A DNA stretch of 64,000 bases. Origin: Paraburkholderia sp. PREW-6R (GTDB lineage: Bacteria; Pseudomonadota; Gammaproteobacteria; Burkholderiales; Burkholderiaceae). The notes below the pieces were generated by a model. That model was not told the DNA's origin. It saw nothing but the letters and a program-made list of their open reading frames with translations, and ran no database searches. The stretch is taken from positions 558,001-622,000 of the forward strand of contig NZ_CP155073.1 in NCBI RefSeq assembly GCF_039621805.1, written 5' to 3'. Below, in pieces: positions 34,879 through 43,375 of this stretch (positions are counted from its first letter, which is position 1; every line of letters begins with the position of its first letter). The position numbers and the translations under genes are program-made.

Positions 34879-37251
34879 ATGAATCAGCAAGCCGAACCGT
34901 TCCTGAAAGACATTCAGGAAATCGAGAACTTCACGCAAGTCCACGTGTCGCGTCCGCACGAGTCCGCGCATCTGCACGTGAGCGGCCGCGCCACCTACAC
35001 GGACGACATTCCGACGCTTGCCGGCACGCTGCACGCCGCGCTCGGGCTTTCGACCAAAGCGCACGCGAAGATCGTGTCGCTGTCGCTCGACAAGGTGCGC
35101 GCGACGCCCGGTGTGGTCGCGATCTTCACTGCCGACGATTTCCCGGGCGTCAACGACGTCGGCCCGATCGTCCACGGCGACGACCCGATTCTCGCCGATG
35201 GCGTCGTGCAGTACGTCGGCCAGCCGATGTTCATTGTCGTCGCGACGTCGCATGATATTGCGCGCCTTGCTGCGCGCCGCGCCGAAGTGGTGTTCGAGGA
35301 GTTGCCCGCCGTGCTCACCGCGCAACAGGCACGCGCTGCGAACCAGTCGGTCCTTCCACCGATGAAACTCGCGCGCGGTGAAGCCGCCACGAAGATCGCG
35401 CGTGCCGCGCATCGCGAAGCCGGTGAGATGCTGCTCGGCGGCCAGGAGCAGTTTTATCTGGAAGGCCAGATTTCCTACGCCGTGCCGAAAGACGACGACG
35501 GCATGCACGTCTACTGCTCGACGCAGCACCCGACCGAAATGCAGCATCTGGTCGCGCACGCGCTGGGCGTGGCCTCGCATAACGTGCTGATCGAATGCCG
35601 CCGGATGGGCGGCGGATTCGGCGGCAAGGAATCGCAGTCGGCGCTGTTCGCGTGCTGCGCGGCGCTCGCGGCGTGGAAGCTGCTGTGCCCGGTGAAACTG
35701 CGTCCGGACCGCGACGACGACATGATGGTCACCGGCAAGCGTCACGACTTCCACTACACGTATGAAGTGGGCTACGACGATCAGGGTGTGATCGACGGCG
35801 TGACGGTGGACATGACCTCGCGCTGCGGTTTTTCGGCCGACCTGTCCGGCCCGGTGATGACCCGCGCGCTTTGTCACTTCGACAATGCGTACTGGCTCCC
35901 CGATGTCACGATCGACGGTTTCTGCGGCAAGACCAACACGCAGTCGAACACCGCGTTTCGCGGCTTCGGCGGTCCGCAGGGTGCGTTCGCGATCGAATAC
36001 ATCATGGACAACGTCGCCCGGTCCATTGGCGTGGATTCGCTCGACGTGCGGCGTCGCAATCTGTACGGCAAGACGGAGAAAAACGAAACGCCGTATGGCC
36101 AGATCGTCGAAGACAACGTGATTCACGAACTCATCGACGAACTCGAAGCGACGAGCGACTACCGCGCGCGCCGCGCGGCGATCAACGAGTTCAACGCGAA
36201 CAACACCGTGCTGAAAAAGGGCATGGCGCTCACGCCGGTCAAGTTCGGCATCGCGTTCAACGTGACGCACTTCAACCAGGCCGGCGCACTCGTGCACATC
36301 TACACCGACGGTTCGGTGCTGGTGAATCACGGCGGCACCGAAATGGGCCAGGGGCTGAACACGAAAGTGGCGCAGGTCGTCGCTCATGAACTCGGCATCA
36401 GCTTCAACCGCGTGCGCGTGACGGCAACCGATACGAGCAAGGTGGCGAATACGTCGGCGACGGCGGCATCCACGGGTTCCGACCTGAACGGCAAGGCCGC
36501 GCAGGACGCAGCACGCCAGTTGCGCGAGCGGCTGTCGGCATTCGCGGCCGAACGCTTCGGCGAGAGTGCCGTCGGTGCCGGCGAGGTGCGGTTCGCGCAT
36601 GACCGCGTGATGGTGGGCGGCAATGTCGTGCCGTTCGAGGAAGTGATCGCGAAGGCCTATCTCGCGCGCGTCCAGTTGTGGTCGGACGGTTTCTATGCGA
36701 CGCCCAAGCTCTATTGGGATCAGTCGAAGCTGCGGGGCCGGCCGTTCTACTACTACTCGTATGGCGCGGCGGTCTCCGAAGTGGTGATCGACACGCTAAC
36801 CGGCGAAATGCGGGTACTGCGCGCGGATGCGCTGCACGATGTGGGCGCGTCGCTGAATCCCGCGCTCGACGTCGGTCAGGTAGAGGGCGCGTTCATTCAG
36901 GGCATGGGCTGGCTGACCACAGAGGAATTGTGGTGGAATGCCGGCGGCAAATTGATGACGCACGCGCCGTCCACCTACAAGATTCCGACCGTCAACGATA
37001 CGCCGCCCGATTTTCGCGTGCGTCTCTTCCAGAACCGGAACGTGGAAGACAGCATTCACCGTTCGAAGGCGACTGGCGAGCCGCCGCTGCTGTTGCCGTT
37101 TTCGGTGTTCTTTGCGATTCGCGACGCGGTCTCGGCGGTCGGCGACCACAAGGTCAACCCGCCGATGAATGCGCCCGCGACGAGCGAGGAGATTCTGAAG
37201 GCGGTAGGCGCGGTGCGCGCGGCGACCGCCACTGCGCCCCATCGTGCGTGA
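34879..37251 (+). CDS. xdhB: Xanthine dehydrogenase large subunit (molybdopterin-binding)
   Basis: A 790-residue Mo-cofactor subunit. Landmarks are GGQEQFYLEGQ, STQHPTEMQHLVA, RRMGGGFGGKESQSA, NTAFRGFGGPQGA, HGGTEMGQGLNTKVAQ, and near the C-terminus ATGEPPLLLPFSVFFAIRDA with the catalytic Glu. The length matches bacterial XdhB. It catalyses hydroxylation of hypoxanthine and xanthine in the cytoplasm as an XdhA2B2 assembly. It lies between xdhA and xdhC in a single operon. Confidence 0.97.
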   Translation: MNQQAEPFLKDIQEIENFTQVHVSRPHESAHLHVSGRATYTDDIPTLAGTLHAALGLSTKAHAKIVSLSLDKVRATPGVVAIFTADDFPGVNDVGPIVHGDDPILADGVVQYVGQPMFIVVATSHDIARLAARRAEVVFEELPAVLTAQQARAANQSVLPPMKLARGEAATKIARAAHREAGEMLLGGQEQFYLEGQISYAVPKDDDGMHVYCSTQHPTEMQHLVAHALGVASHNVLIECRRMGGGFGGKESQSALFACCAALAAWKLLCPVKLRPDRDDDMMVTGKRHDFHYTYEVGYDDQGVIDGVTVDMTSRCGFSADLSGPVMTRALCHFDNAYWLPDVTIDGFCGKTNTQSNTAFRGFGGPQGAFAIEYIMDNVARSIGVDSLDVRRRNLYGKTEKNETPYGQIVEDNVIHELIDELEATSDYRARRAAINEFNANNTVLKKGMALTPVKFGIAFNVTHFNQAGALVHIYTDGSVLVNHGGTEMGQGLNTKVAQVVAHELGISFNRVRVTATDTSKVANTSATAASTGSDLNGKAAQDAARQLRERLSAFAAERFGESAVGAGEVRFAHDRVMVGGNVVPFEEVIAKAYLARVQLWSDGFYATPKLYWDQSKLRGRPFYYYSYGAAVSEVVIDTLTGEMRVLRADALHDVGASLNPALDVGQVEGAFIQGMGWLTTEELWWNAGGKLMTHAPSTYKIPTVNDTPPDFRVRLFQNRNVEDSIHRSKATGEPPLLLPFSVFFAIRDAVSAVGDHKVNPPMNAPATSEEILKAVGAVRAATATAPHRA

Positions 37252-37275
37252 ATCGCAACCAACGGGAAGATCGAC

Positions 37276-37842
37276 ATGAACGAATTACCCTGCGTTCAGA
37301 TCGGCCGACGCAGCGCCGTTCGGGCGCCGCGTCCGGCGCCGATGCACGTCGTGCTGTTTGGTGCGGGACACGTCGGGCACGCGCTCGTCGAGCTGCTCGG
37401 CAGCTTGCCGTGCGTGGTCCAGTGGGTCGATGAGCGTGATGAACTGTTCCCCGACGAGACGCCCGCCAACGTGCAGATCGAAGCAACCGACACACCCGAG
37501 GCGATCGTCGATACGGCGCCGCCCGGCGCGTATTTTCTGGTGATGACGCATAACCACGCGCTCGATTTTTCGCTCACCGAACGCATCATGCGGCGGCGCG
37601 ATTTCACTTACTTCGGCATGATCGGCTCGAAAACGAAGCGCGTGAAATTCGAGCGACGTCTGCTCGATCGCGGCGTCGATCTGGACCGGCTGGCGGACAT
37701 GACGTGTCCGATCGGTGTAAGCGGCATTGTCGACAAGGGGCCGCCGGTGATTGCGGTGGCGGTGTGCGCGGAGCTGCTGCAGATCCGCTCGCGTCAGACG
37801 GCGGCGCTGGCGGTCACACGGAAACTTTGTGCGAGCGCGTGA
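37276..37842 (+). CDS. xdhC: XdhC, Mo-cofactor sulfuration/insertion chaperone, shortened form
   Basis: A 188-residue protein containing only the Rossmann-like C-terminal XdhC domain: HVVLFGAGHVGHALVELLG, QWVDERDELFPDE, and YFGMIGSKTKRVKFERRL. Usual XdhC proteins are roughly 280-340 residues with an N-terminal XdhC_CoxI domain (about 100 residues, Cys-containing). Here it is missing: the frame starts MNELPCVQIGRRSAVR, 24 bases after xdhB, with GGAAG in front. XdhC carries Moco and recruits the sulfurase. I cannot tell whether the short form is functional or a deletion product. Confidence 0.85.
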   Translation: MNELPCVQIGRRSAVRAPRPAPMHVVLFGAGHVGHALVELLGSLPCVVQWVDERDELFPDETPANVQIEATDTPEAIVDTAPPGAYFLVMTHNHALDFSLTERIMRRRDFTYFGMIGSKTKRVKFERRLLDRGVDLDRLADMTCPIGVSGIVDKGPPVIAVAVCAELLQIRSRQTAALAVTRKLCASA

Positions 37843-37917
37843 AGCGGGCGAATGCGTGATCGTTTGAGCACAGGCCGTTCGTGCGGCGCGCGGCAATCCG
37901 CCAACCAGGATGAACAG

Positions 37918-37952
37918 AAAACGTCAGCCCTTTGCGGCTGACGTTTCTTTTT
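37918..37952. terminator. Bidirectional intrinsic terminator between xdhC and LysR gene
   Basis: The stem AAACGTCAGCC / GGCTGACGTTT has an 11-base perfect match and a 7-base loop, followed by CTTTTT for rightward transcripts. Reading leftward it is followed by TTTTCTG. It overlaps the last codons of the convergent LysR gene, so both transcripts can end here. Confidence 0.88.
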
Positions 37953-38928
37953 GTTCAGCGGGCTTTGCACGTTTCACCGAAACCGGCCGCGGCCGGCGGA
38001 CACGCTGCGCGACCAGACCATCCGACACCTGCGACATCAGCGCCCGCAACCAGCCGACATCGCTCGGCCGGTCGGGTTGCGGATGCCACAGCTGATAGCA
38101 CTTGATGCGCGGGAACGGAATCGGCACCTCGATCACCGCAAGCGGCAGGATGCTCGCGTAGTGCGTGGCAAAGCGGCGCGTCGTCGTGAAAATCAGATCG
38201 GACTGCAACAGCGTTTGCGGGACGAGGCCGAAATACGGCAGCGTAGCGACGACGCGGCGCTCTGCCCGAGCGCGTGCGAAACCGATGTCGATGGCGCCGC
38301 CGCGCGCGCCGCTGTACGGCGTGGGCGCGAGATGCGGCGCGGCGAGATACGCTTCACGCGTGAGCGGCATGCGGGTCAGCGGATGATCGGCGCGCATCAG
38401 GCACACGACCGTGTCCGAGAACAGGTCGCTGCGCTCGAAGCGCGGGTCGGGCTTCGGCCAGTTGCCGATCACCAGATCGAGTTCGCCGGCGTCGAGCGCG
38501 GCGTGGTGGTCGAGCGTGGGGCTCAGCGATTCGACTTCGAGTCTCGCGTTCGGCGCCGCTTCGCGAAATTGCGCGATCACGGTCGGCATGAAGAAGTCGT
38601 TCAGATAATCCGGCGCGGCGACCCGGAACGTGCGGCGCGAGCGTGCCGCGTCGAAGTCGCCGTGCGGCGTCGCCACGAAATCGACCTCGCGCAGCACGCG
38701 CTGCGCGGACGCAAGCAGCGACTCGCCGTATTCGGTCGGCACCATGCCCGACTTGCCGCGCACGAGAATCGGGTCGTTCAGCGTCTCGCGCAACTTGCGC
38801 AGCGCGGTACTGATGGCGGGCTGGGTCTGATTCAGACGTAGCGCTGTCTGCGTGACGCTGCGCTCGACCAGCAGCGTGCGCAGCACGCGCACGAGCCAGA
38901 TATCGAGGGAGGCGGCGGTATCGTCCAT
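37924..38928 (-). CDS. LysR-family regulator beside xdhABC
   Basis: A 334-residue LysR-type regulator. The N-terminal winged helix (about 12-70) has LLVERSVTQTALRLNQTQPA and STALRKLRETLNDPILVRG. The effector domain (about 100-305) is of the NodD/NahR-like branch, with FRVAAPDYLNDFFMP and GELDLVIGNWP. The start at 38928 (MDDTAASLDIWLVRV) matches the family; the frame upstream to 39102 is noise. The basic tail RRPRPVSVKRAKPAEQ is extra. Convergent with xdhC, it may control xdh or an unlinked target. Confidence 0.9.
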   Translation of the reverse strand: MDDTAASLDIWLVRVLRTLLVERSVTQTALRLNQTQPAISTALRKLRETLNDPILVRGKSGMVPTEYGESLLASAQRVLREVDFVATPHGDFDAARSRRTFRVAAPDYLNDFFMPTVIAQFREAAPNARLEVESLSPTLDHHAALDAGELDLVIGNWPKPDPRFERSDLFSDTVVCLMRADHPLTRMPLTREAYLAAPHLAPTPYSGARGGAIDIGFARARAERRVVATLPYFGLVPQTLLQSDLIFTTTRRFATHYASILPLAVIEVPIPFPRIKCYQLWHPQPDRPSDVGWLRALMSQVSDGLVAQRVRRPRPVSVKRAKPAEQKETSAAKG

Positions 38929-39191
38929 GTTATGTGGCGCAAGCGGATCGGGCAGCGCGGCATTGAAACCGGCTGCCGCGGGCCGGATCGGAACGCAAGG
39001 CGAAAAGGTTAATACCTTAGGCTCTTTGCCGTCCGGCGGCATAGCAGGCACGGTATGACCGGCATCAGCCGCCCGTCCCGACGCCCGTCTGTGATGCCGC
39101 AAAGATTACCCGTGATGCTAAAACCCTGGCTCGCGCTCGAACGACGGCATGCTTTTGCGCGCGTCACGTTGCCGGTCGATCCATCAATCCA

Positions 39192-39833
39192 TCAATCCAT
39201 CGGACCGGCGGCCAGCGCGCTGATGCGCTTCACTTCACGCGACTCCAGCCAGTTCGGGGTGCGGGCGCAGTAGAGCACCATCGGCAACGCGTCTTCGCCC
39301 CAGAACAGCTGGTCGTTCAGCACGAAGGTCGGCACGCCGTAGACGCCTAGACCGATCGCATCCGTGGTATTGCGCTTTAGTTGCGCTTTCACCTCTGCGC
39401 TTTGGATCAGCTGTGGGCCGTCGGGCATGCCGACGCGCTCGCACAATTCGGCGAATGCTTCGTCGCTCGACGGATCGCGGCCTTCACGCCAGATGAAGCG
39501 GAAAATCTCCCGCACGAACTGAAAGTCGCCTTTCGCCGCGGTGGCGAGCAGCAGCGGCCTCATCGAATCGAACGGGTGGGACGGCGGCATCTTGTACGGA
39601 ATGCCGAGTTGCTCCGCGCGAAACAGCGCGTGCCGGTACATGAACGTGCGCTTGGCGGGCACGCTGTACGCGGGCCGCTGGCCCCAGTGCTTGTACAGTT
39701 CGTTGAGCACCACCGGCGTGAACACGAAGTCGAAGCCCGGCCATTTGTCGTGTTGCTCGAGCAACAGATAAGTAAACGGCGAGACGAAGTCGTAAAACCA
39801 AAGCGGTTGACTGGCGTCGATGCCAACGGTCAT
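39192..39833 (-). CDS. DsbA-fold protein, 2-hydroxychromene-2-carboxylate isomerase-like
   Basis: A 213-residue thioredoxin-fold/GST-kappa-type protein. YDFVSPFTYLLLEQHDK at the N-terminus carries the Ser-Pro-Phe-x-Tyr site of HCCA isomerases instead of CXXC, and GVYGVPTFVLNDQLFWGED is the cis-Pro loop and substrate region. AGGGAGA lies six bases before the start at 39833. The family isomerises glutathione-dependent intermediates in naphthalene-type breakdown, but no such pathway genes lie nearby, so the substrate is unknown. A short CCATCAAT direct repeat (39181-39200) spans the stop codon. Confidence 0.85.
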   Translation of the reverse strand: MTVGIDASQPLWFYDFVSPFTYLLLEQHDKWPGFDFVFTPVVLNELYKHWGQRPAYSVPAKRTFMYRHALFRAEQLGIPYKMPPSHPFDSMRPLLLATAAKGDFQFVREIFRFIWREGRDPSSDEAFAELCERVGMPDGPQLIQSAEVKAQLKRNTTDAIGLGVYGVPTFVLNDQLFWGEDALPMVLYCARTPNWLESREVKRISALAAGPMD

Positions 39834-39995
39834 GAAATGTCTCCCTTTCGATCGTGTCAGCTGCAAAGCGCGCTGAGCCTTTGCGCCGACTGCGATCCTT
39901 GCAAGATACCTGCTGATTGCCTTGTGCGGCCGGTGCGTCCGCTGAAGCGGCGCAATGGTCATGATCTTACGCGGTGCCGCGCTGCCTTGCACCCG

Positions 39996-41669
39996 TCAAT
40001 ATGGTTTGGAGCCGCCGCGCGCGGGCGTTGCGCCGAGTTCCGCCTCTTGATCCGGCGTAGCCGGCGAAGCGAATTCGGCACACGCAGCCGACGTACCCGG
40101 CGCCTGTGAATTAGCCGCCGCAGCCGACGCCTGCGACACGGCCGGCGAAGTGCCAACACGCTCGCCGCTGTGCTCGCCCTCCGAAGCCTCGCCCGCCGAA
40201 GTCTTGTCCGCCGAAGTCTTGTCCGCCGAAGCCTCGCCCGCCGAAGTCTTGTCCGCCGAAGTCTCGTCCGCCGAAGTCGCCGCCTCCGCGTCCGCGTCGT
40301 CGCGATCATCGGGCGCGTCGTGCTGCGCGTCGCGCGCATGGGTCAAGCGTGCGCGCACGAAGCCGATATGCTCGCGCAGCACATAAAACTGATCCGCATA
40401 AGCAAGCGGCATCTTCAGACCATTGACCGATTCCTCGATGGCGTCGAGCCGCTCGATCAGCAACGCGCGCTCGGCGGCCGAATGCTCGCTCAGCGCGCTG
40501 CGCTCGATCGCGATCAGCGCGCCATACCAGCGATAGATCCGCGACTTGACCCGCCACGCATACAGCGACGGCACGAGCCGCAGCGCGGGCACCAGCAGCA
40601 CGATCAGCGGTACCACGACCACCAGCAAGCGGTCGGCAAGGCTCGCGAGCCAGAACGGCAGGATGCGGTACAGGAAGCTCTTGCCCGACTTGTAGTAGCG
40701 CGCGGCGTCGTCGCTGATCGGGAAATCGTGCGCGAGCGGCGCGGGGAATTCGCCGGCGCGCTGCATGATGTTGGCCTTGCCGTGCACTTCGCGGGCCGCT
40801 TCGATCAGCAGATCGGACAACGCGGGATGCAGCGAAGTGCGCGCCACCAGTTCGGCGGTGGGGGCCACCATGTGAATGGGCGTCGAAGGCAGATTCTTGC
40901 CGAGATCGAACGCACCCATCGGCATTTCGAGCTGGGTCAGATACGGGAAGCGGCGCGTGTACGCGTCGGCCTGGGTGAAATCGTAGAACTGCACATTGGG
41001 CGTGCGATACAGCCTGCCCATGACCGCCGGCTGTGCTGAGTCGCCGGCGAGGAAGGCCGCGTCGACCTTGCCGGAGACGAGCGCCTCGGCGGCCTCGTCG
41101 CCGGACAGCGGCAGCAGTCGGGTCGGGCCGCCCGGCACGATGCCGTTGGCCTTGAGCAGCGCCAGCGCCAGTTCGCGCGTGCCGCTGCCCTCGGCGCCGA
41201 CCGCGAGCCGCTGCCCTTTGAATTCGGAAAGCCGCGTGACCGTCGGGCCGTGGTAAAAAATGGCGAGCGGCACGTACGCCACGCTGCCGAGCGACATCAG
41301 ACCGTCGCTTGCCGGACCGGGCGCCACACCGTCCTGCACGAAGCCTACGTCGACATCGGACTTCGGGTCGGACAGCCGTTTGAGGTTCTGCAGCGAACCT
41401 TCCGATGGCAGCACGTTCAGCGTGATCCGGTTGCGCGCGAGGATCGCCTTGTACTTCTGCGCCGCCGTCCAGAAGGTGCTGCCTTCCGGGCCCGCGCTGA
41501 TGGTCAGCGTGCTGGGCGGCGCGGGCTGGATCAGCCGCACGGCAACCCAGATCGCGGCCACGGCGATCAGCAGGATCGGTCCGAAGGTGACCGCCAGATC
41601 GCGCCACGAGATCGCAACGAAACGGGCGACGAGTCGGGGAGGGCGCTTGCGGCCAAGGTCGGGCTTCAT
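39996..41669 (-). CDS. TAXI-family TRAP-type receptor, membrane-anchored with repeat tail
   Basis: A 557-residue protein, far longer than ordinary TAXI receptors (about 320-350). An N-terminal membrane helix (about 26-48) replaces a cleaved signal. The TAXI ligand domain (about 52-330) includes LTISAGPEGSTFWTAAQKY, GQRLAVGAEGSGTRELALALL and ALSDLLIEAA. A second helix (about 350-375, LLVVVVPLIVLLVPAL) would put the C-terminus in the cytoplasm, with a helical region and then a hydrophilic low-complexity tail. No TRAP membrane-permease gene is nearby. I start it at MKPDLGRKRPPRL (41669). Confidence 0.8.
   Translation of the reverse strand: MKPDLGRKRPPRLVARFVAISWRDLAVTFGPILLIAVAAIWVAVRLIQPAPPSTLTISAGPEGSTFWTAAQKYKAILARNRITLNVLPSEGSLQNLKRLSDPKSDVDVGFVQDGVAPGPASDGLMSLGSVAYVPLAIFYHGPTVTRLSEFKGQRLAVGAEGSGTRELALALLKANGIVPGGPTRLLPLSGDEAAEALVSGKVDAAFLAGDSAQPAVMGRLYRTPNVQFYDFTQADAYTRRFPYLTQLEMPMGAFDLGKNLPSTPIHMVAPTAELVARTSLHPALSDLLIEAAREVHGKANIMQRAGEFPAPLAHDFPISDDAARYYKSGKSFLYRILPFWLASLADRLLVVVVPLIVLLVPALRLVPSLYAWRVKSRIYRWYGALIAIERSALSEHSAAERALLIERLDAIEESVNGLKMPLAYADQFYVLREHIGFVRARLTHARDAQHDAPDDRDDADAEAATSADETSADKTSAGEASADKTSADKTSAGEASEGEHSGERVGTSPAVSQASAAAANSQAPGTSAACAEFASPATPDQEAELGATPARGGSKPY
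40183..40272. repeat. Six 15-base tandem units inside the TAXI gene
   Basis: Units of GAAGYCTYGYCCGCC repeat six times end to end, with only Y=C/T changes, and a diverging seventh follows. On the coding (minus) strand they encode alternating SADKT and SAGEA/SADET pentapeptides. Near-identity of units suggests recent slippage and likely length variation between strains. Confidence 0.9.
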
Positions 41670-42210
41670 CGGGTGACGGGGCGGCTTCGGTGGAGATGGA
41701 AGGAGGAATGGACGTGCGGTTCGCGTCGCGCCGATGGTACCTGAGTTTCGCCTCGCGGCGGAACGCCGGACGGCGGGGCGCGCGGACAAACGCGTAACAA
41801 ATCGTGAACCGCGTGGGACGGCCGTATGAACCGCACGTGAAGTCCGCATGAACCCCGTGCCTGCGGCTTCCGGTATGACTAAACCCTTTGCGCTTCTCGC
41901 CCGGCTAGATTAAATTGTGCGTCGCTGCCGCGGACGCACGTTCGCGCAGCGCGACCCGGCACGACACACAAGAACCGGGCGCGCTCGCGGACTTCGCGGC
42001 TTGCCGGCTTTCCTGCCGCATTGCATGCCCGTCATCGCATGCGGCCGGCGTCTGTCGGCCTCTCTCGCCTCTCGCACATCGTATTGCCGCCCATAGTCGG
42101 CCGTCGTCCGGATGCGTCACGCGCTTCGTGACGCCCGCGCGCGGTCGCCGGTAGTCGTAACGAAGCCGCTTGTAGAAGCGGTCCAATGTGAAGCAAAGGA
42201 GAGAAGAACG
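41670..42210. other. 541-base gap between the TAXI gene and BON-domain gene
   Basis: I see no gene. It must contain the leftward TAXI promoter and the rightward BON-gene promoter. A hairpin GTGCGTC / GACGCAC with a 9-base loop lies at 41917-41939. Near-repeated ATGAACC motifs occur at 41825-41855. Confidence 0.45.
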
Positions 42211-42567
42211 ATGAAATCGGTTGGTTTTCTGAAGACGCTAGGCTCGGTGGTGGCAATGGTGGTGGCATGCAATGTGTACGCTCAGGCGAGCGACGCGGCC
42301 GCAAGCGGCGCAATGACGGCCGCCCCGGCTGCCAGCGCAAAGACCACTAAAAAGGCCAATAGCCAACTGGGTCGCAAGGTGCGCAGCGCGCTCGCGAAGA
42401 CCCAGGGCATCGACGTGTCGAGCATCGCCGTGCGCGCGCGCGGCGGCGCAGTGACCCTGACGGGCACGGTGCCCAACCAGGGGCAGATCGACGCTGCCGG
42501 TGAAGCGGCCAAGGGCGTTGCCGGGGTGACGTCGGTGTCGAACAAGCTGACGGTGATGCAGCAGTAA
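42211..42567 (+). CDS. BON-domain periplasmic protein
   Basis: A 118-residue protein with a signal peptide (MKSVGFLKTLGSVVAMVVAC, cleavage after YAQA or nearby), an Ala/Lys linker, and one BON domain (about 50-118) with GKVR-type start LGRKVRSALAKTQGID and the Gly-rich GGAVTLTGTVPNQGQID. BON domains bind phospholipid and often sit in osmotic-stress (OsmY-like) proteins. AAGGAGAG lies nine bases before the ATG. It is transcribed alone, and the next downstream feature on the strand is a terminator 290 bases later. Confidence 0.88.
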   Translation: MKSVGFLKTLGSVVAMVVACNVYAQASDAAASGAMTAAPAASAKTTKKANSQLGRKVRSALAKTQGIDVSSIAVRARGGAVTLTGTVPNQGQIDAAGEAAKGVAGVTSVSNKLTVMQQ

Positions 42568-42656
42568 GCGTCGGCTCATCCGGCGGCTCGTCAATGCAAC
42601 TCAGGTGATCACGCATGGTGCAAGCGCATGGTGCAACTCATCGCCGAATTCATGTG

Positions 42657-42690
42657 GCAAGTTCTTGTCGCAAGTTCCTGCTGCAAGTTC
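42657..42690. repeat. Three GCAAGTTC units at 13-base spacing
   Basis: GCAAGTTC occurs at 42657, 42670 and 42683, with similar flanks (TTGTC, CTGCT). It is a short imperfect tandem array of unknown function. Confidence 0.6.
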
Positions 42691-42857
42691 ATGTCGCATT
42701 GAGTTGACCCGTTCGACGCACTAAAACGAGCCGCGCCGCCATCAGGTCTGATCAACGCCGTACACGCGAACGAGCGGCAGGCACGCACCAGGCGCGGGCA
42801 ACCGCAGCGCAAAAAAATGCCTTCTGGCTATGCGCGCAGGCGAATCATTCCTCAACC

Positions 42858-42887
42858 AAAAGCTCCGGCCCAACCGGAGCTTTTTTT
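42858..42887 (+). terminator. Strong intrinsic terminator with no adjacent CDS
   Basis: The stem AAAAGCTCCGG / CCGGAGCTTTT is perfect over 11 bases with loop CCCAA, then TTT and a T-rich run. Rightward orientation. Confidence 0.9.
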
Positions 42888-43052
42888 CTTTCTTTTTCGT
42901 TGCGCGGATTTTTGAAGCGGTGATGATAAAGACATGACCTGTGCGCATTGGCGGCGTATTGCCGCCTGCGCTGCGTCTGTGCGCCCTGACACACAATTGA
43001 CGCGGCGCAAGGCGTACTGTGATCGTGTTGGAAGAGAACCGGAGTCGACGCC

Positions 43053-43301
43053 ATGGACACCACGCTTTTTCGCTACACGGACTTGCCGATCGGACATCGG
43101 GCGGCTTTCGAACTGGTTTGCGCGCGACATGGCTTCGCGCCGGCGCATTTCGGCATCAGCGTGAGCGCGGACCCGGACGACGTCGGGCACGAGCGGCTCG
43201 TCACGGTCACACGTGGCGGCTGGGCACAGTCCTACCATGACCGCCAGGGTCAATGGATCAGGCAGTTCGAAGCCGATCTGACCTGCCGGTTTTTCAAATA
43301 G
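43053..43301 (+). CDS. Small conserved-looking hypothetical protein
   Basis: An 82-residue protein, MDTTLFRYTDLPIGHRAAFE at the start and ending ADLTCRFFK. It is mildly basic/His-rich with no signal peptide, helix or known motif that I recognise. GGAGTCGACGCC precedes the ATG, a good ribosome site, and codon use looks like its neighbours, so I take it as a real gene. It stands alone between the noncoding stretch and the convergent TauE gene. Confidence 0.65.
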   Translation: MDTTLFRYTDLPIGHRAAFELVCARHGFAPAHFGISVSADPDDVGHERLVTVTRGGWAQSYHDRQGQWIRQFEADLTCRFFK

Positions 43302-43375
43302 CCAACGAGCCGAAAGGCTGGCGAGCCTCTGCTTGACGAACTGTCGAGCCGACGCGAATTCGACGCCAGCGCGCC

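Larger units (their letters stand above)
42568..43052. other. 485-base noncoding stretch with repeats and a strong terminator
   Basis: No gene is visible. It contains a small 13-base direct-repeat array (42657-42690) and an intrinsic rightward terminator (42858-42887), both listed separately. The terminator is too far from the BON gene (290 bases) to be an ordinary one, so a long 3' UTR or a small RNA ending there is possible. Confidence 0.5.

Noticed and set aside
33005..34879. 624-codon open frame on the minus strand across xdhA
   Set aside because: It is an antisense shadow produced by high third-position GC in xdhA; no recognisable protein, while the plus strand gives a textbook XdhA.
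37843..37923. Possible fourth xdh operon gene after xdhC
   Set aside because: Only 75 bases remain before the bidirectional terminator; no frame of useful size.
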